Positions 61,852 to 64,000 of a DNA stretch of 64,000 bases are shown here, piece by piece (position 1 is the first letter of the stretch; each line of letters begins with the position of its first letter). The notes beneath the pieces were generated by a model that worked only from the letters and a program-made list of their open reading frames with translations, was not told the DNA's origin and ran no database searches. The stretch is from positions 45,090-109,089 of the forward strand of contig OKRB01000013.1 in assembly GCA_900290245.1 (NCBI GenBank), given 5' to 3'. Made by a program: the position numbers and the translations under genes. This stretch comes from Candidatus Sulfuritelmatomonas gaucii (GTDB lineage Bacteria > Acidobacteriota > Terriglobia > Terriglobales > Acidobacteriaceae).

Positions 61852-63132
61852 ATGACTGACCCCATGTCACTCCCGCTTGCCCAGGCTGATCCCGAAGTTG
61901 CCGCTGCTATCGATCACGAAACTCTCCGCCAGCACGAGGGGCTGGAGATGATCGCCAGCGAGAACTTTGTCTCCGAAGCCGTGCTGGAAGCAGCCGGCTC
62001 TATATTTACAAATAAGTACGCGGAGGGCTATCCCGGGCGGCGCTATTACGGCGGCTGCGAGTTCGCCGACATCGTCGAGAACCTCGCGCGCGACCGTGCG
62101 CAGCAGCTTTTCGGCGGCGAGCACATCAACGTGCAGCCGCACTCCGGCTCCCAGGCCAATGCCTCGGCTTACGCGGCGGTGCTGCAGCCGGGCGACACCA
62201 TTCTCGGCCTCGACCTTTCGCATGGCGGACACCTGACGCACGGCCATCGCCTCAGCTTCAGCGGCAAGTTATACCGCACAACGTTCTATCACGTCCGTCG
62301 CGAAACTGAGACCATTGACTATGACGAACTTGAGTCAGTCGCCACGCAGGAAAAGCCGAAGGTGATTATTGGTGGCGCCAGCGCCTATCCGCGCTTCTGG
62401 GACTACGCGCGCATGCGCCAGATCGCCGACAAAGTGGGAGCAGTCTACATCTTCGACATGGCGCACATCGCCGGCCTCGTGGCGGGCGGCGTGCATGATT
62501 CACCCGTGCCCCATGCGCACATTACCACCACCACAACACACAAGACCCTCCGCGGCCCGCGTGCCGGATTGATTATCTGCACCCAGGAACTCGCCCAGGC
62601 CGTTGACAAGTCAGTCTTTCCCGGCCAGCAGGGCGGCCCGCTGGTGCACATCGTCGCAGCCAAGGCGGTCGCCTTGGGTGAGGCGTTGCGGCCAGAGTTC
62701 CATAACTACGCCGCGCAAATCGTCGCGAATGCAAAGGCGCTGGCCGAGGGGCTGAAATCCGCGGGCTATCGACTTGTTTCCGGCGGCACCGATAATCACC
62801 TGATGCTCGTGGATGTCTTCGAAAAAGGCATCCTCGGCTCCGAGGCCGAACTGGCGCTGGGCAAGGCCGGCATTACCGTCAACAAAAATTCGATTCCCTG
62901 GGATACGAACCCGCCGCTCAAGCCCTCGGGCATTCGCGTGGGCACTCCCGCGCTCACCACGCGCGGCATGAAGGAGCGTGAGATGCGAGTGATCGCCGGC
63001 TGGATCGCGAAGGCCCTGGAGCAGCGCAACGACGACGCAGCTCTGGCGCGCATACGCGGGGAAGTTGCCGAAATGGCCAACCAGTTCCCGCTCTACGCCT
63101 GGCGGCGCGCGCCGGTTACCGTCGGCGCATAG
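61852..63132 (+). CDS. glyA: Serine hydroxymethyltransferase
   Basis: The protein has 426 residues, normal for GlyA. Motifs are [59 protein letters not shown] and [15 protein letters not shown] with the PLP lysine. It interconverts serine and glycine with tetrahydrofolate and supplies one-carbon units. It has its own intergenic space of about 100 nt and is not in an evident operon. Confidence 0.97.
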   Translation: MTDPMSLPLAQADPEVAAAIDHETLRQHEGLEMIASENFVSEAVLEAAGSIFTNKYAEGYPGRRYYGGCEFADIVENLARDRAQQLFGGEHINVQPHSGSQANASAYAAVLQPGDTILGLDLSHGGHLTHGHRLSFSGKLYRTTFYHVRRETETIDYDELESVATQEKPKVIIGGASAYPRFWDYARMRQIADKVGAVYIFDMAHIAGLVAGGVHDSPVPHAHITTTTTHKTLRGPRAGLIICTQELAQAVDKSVFPGQQGGPLVHIVAAKAVALGEALRPEFHNYAAQIVANAKALAEGLKSAGYRLVSGGTDNHLMLVDVFEKGILGSEAELALGKAGITVNKNSIPWDTNPPLKPSGIRVGTPALTTRGMKEREMRVIAGWIAKALEQRNDDAALARIRGEVAEMANQFPLYAWRRAPVTVGA

Positions 63133-63342
63133 ACCTGCCCGCAAGCGAAGGCACGTTGGCGACCGCACTGTTTTCACTCCAGCCCGAACATCCGCATTTG
63201 AAGATTTATGTGCAAGACCGCGCGGTCGTGTGCAAGAATGCCGGATGGACTCCGTCGTCTTTGGCGGCCCTTTCAAGGTATCCCAGGCTTCATACGCGTT
63301 TCTTCTTTCGAGCATCTGGAGGTATCGACGAAATCCATTCGC

Positions 63343-63930
63343 ATGGCGCTCGTAGCTTTGCTGGTTCTTGCAGTCCCAGCGTTCGCGCAACATTCAAATC
63401 AAAAAGGCGGGCATCCGCCGATTCCTTCGCACGGGCCAGCGCCTTTCAATGGTGCGCCGGGCTTCAAGTCACCGTCACCACACGGGAGCCAGCCTGCGCC
63501 AAAGACCCCTGAAGCGCCCAGGACCCCCCAGGCTCCCAGCGCCCCAACACCGCCCCCACAAAACCGCAACTACGCCGACAAGCCGGGGCACCCCAATGTT
63601 CCGCACGTGGATAACGGCAAGACCTGGGTGGGTCACGACACCGGACGCAACGATCCGAACTACCAACTTGACCATCCCTGGGAGCACGGCTACTTCAGCG
63701 GTGGCTTTGGCCCGGCGCATACTTGGCATCTTGCCGGCGGTGGACCAGACAGGTTCTGGTTCAATGGATGGTTCTGGTCGGTTGCGGCTGCTGACATCGC
63801 CTTCTGCAGCGATTGGCTCTGGGACTCGGATGATATCGTCATCTACGAAGATCCAGATCACGTCGGATGGTATCTCGCCTATAACGTGCGCCTCGGCACT
63901 TATGTGCATGTCGAGTATCTCGGTATGTAA
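63343..63930 (+). CDS. Secreted proline-rich protein
   Basis: The protein has 195 residues from ATG 63343, which starts directly at a signal peptide ([16 protein letters not shown]); the open frame extends 45 codons further without features. A Pro/Gly/His-rich linker (about 20-85, with [17 protein letters not shown]) precedes a compact domain rich in Trp, Asp and Gly ([37 protein letters not shown]). Acidobacterial genomes carry similar proteins of unknown function. An envelope or extracellular role is inferred from the signal peptide only. Confidence 0.7.
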   Translation: MALVALLVLAVPAFAQHSNQKGGHPPIPSHGPAPFNGAPGFKSPSPHGSQPAPKTPEAPRTPQAPSAPTPPPQNRNYADKPGHPNVPHVDNGKTWVGHDTGRNDPNYQLDHPWEHGYFSGGFGPAHTWHLAGGGPDRFWFNGWFWSVAAADIAFCSDWLWDSDDIVIYEDPDHVGWYLAYNVRLGTYVHVEYLGM

Positions 63931-64000
63931 TCTGGACTACCAGGTCGTGGCGTAGATACTATGCGAACCAATACGGCGGGATGAGGCGATCGTCTCACCC

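Overview
The window is a GC-rich, densely coded stretch of chromosome that looks like Acidobacteriota, class Terriglobia. The markers are several family types typical of that group: a TIGR03435-family secreted protein, a PadR regulator with an orphan MacB/FtsX-like (ADOP) permease, a GWxTD-domain protein, and three Oar-like TonB-dependent receptors with N-terminal carboxypeptidase-regulatory domains. The assignment rests on gene content; no rRNA, tRNA, CRISPR array or insertion sequence was recognised.

Layout. 1-2.1 kb: the 3' end of a GH39-like glycosidase, then a headless gene fragment and coding-like debris. 2.2-10.2 kb: a two-gene signalling operon with a 2106-residue soluble hybrid histidine kinase (11 tandem 92-residue HAMP repeats, GAF, kinase, three receivers) and a receiver-PAS-kinase. 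10.3-20.5 kb, all on the minus strand: a polytopic membrane protein, a two-domain ALDH16-like aldehyde dehydrogenase, deoC, GH39 and GH5-like glycosidases, parB and parA. Two perfect parS-type palindromes lie upstream of parA. 21.1-24.1 kb, plus strand: a frameshifted GH79 gene, methylmalonyl-CoA decarboxylase and a DUF3788 protein. 24.1-28.5 kb, minus strand: a tightly packed folC-plsC-glutamine amidotransferase-rsmG operon, then TIGR03435. 29.2-30.3 kb: dnaN. With parABS and rsmG this suggests an origin-proximal location. 30.5-38.2 kb: ADOP permease and PadR, accD, a membrane protein, a cupin, a TylF-like methyltransferase, cobO and rlmH. 38.7-52.4 kb: three large TonB-dependent receptors and a GWxTD protein, with strong terminators and long leaders. 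52.6-64 kb: rsfS with a histone-like tail, nadD, VKOR, an alpha/beta hydrolase, an M23 peptidase, a DUF1223 gene with an in-frame amber codon, two secreted proteins, an ABC exporter with a frameshifted permease, glyA and a proline-rich secreted protein.

Themes. Polysaccharide degradation (GH39 twice, GH5, GH79) and outer-membrane uptake point to a soil polymer degrader. DeoC followed by an aldehyde dehydrogenase forms a deoxyribose-phosphate/acetaldehyde pathway. Most striking are the poly-HAMP kinase, a 25-nt element shared by two receptor leaders about 60 nt before their start codons, a structured inverted repeat in one of those leaders, and the lysine/alanine-rich RsfS tail. Four genes carry an apparent frameshift or nonsense lesion and one more lacks its 5' part, so either mild decay or sequence error must be considered.
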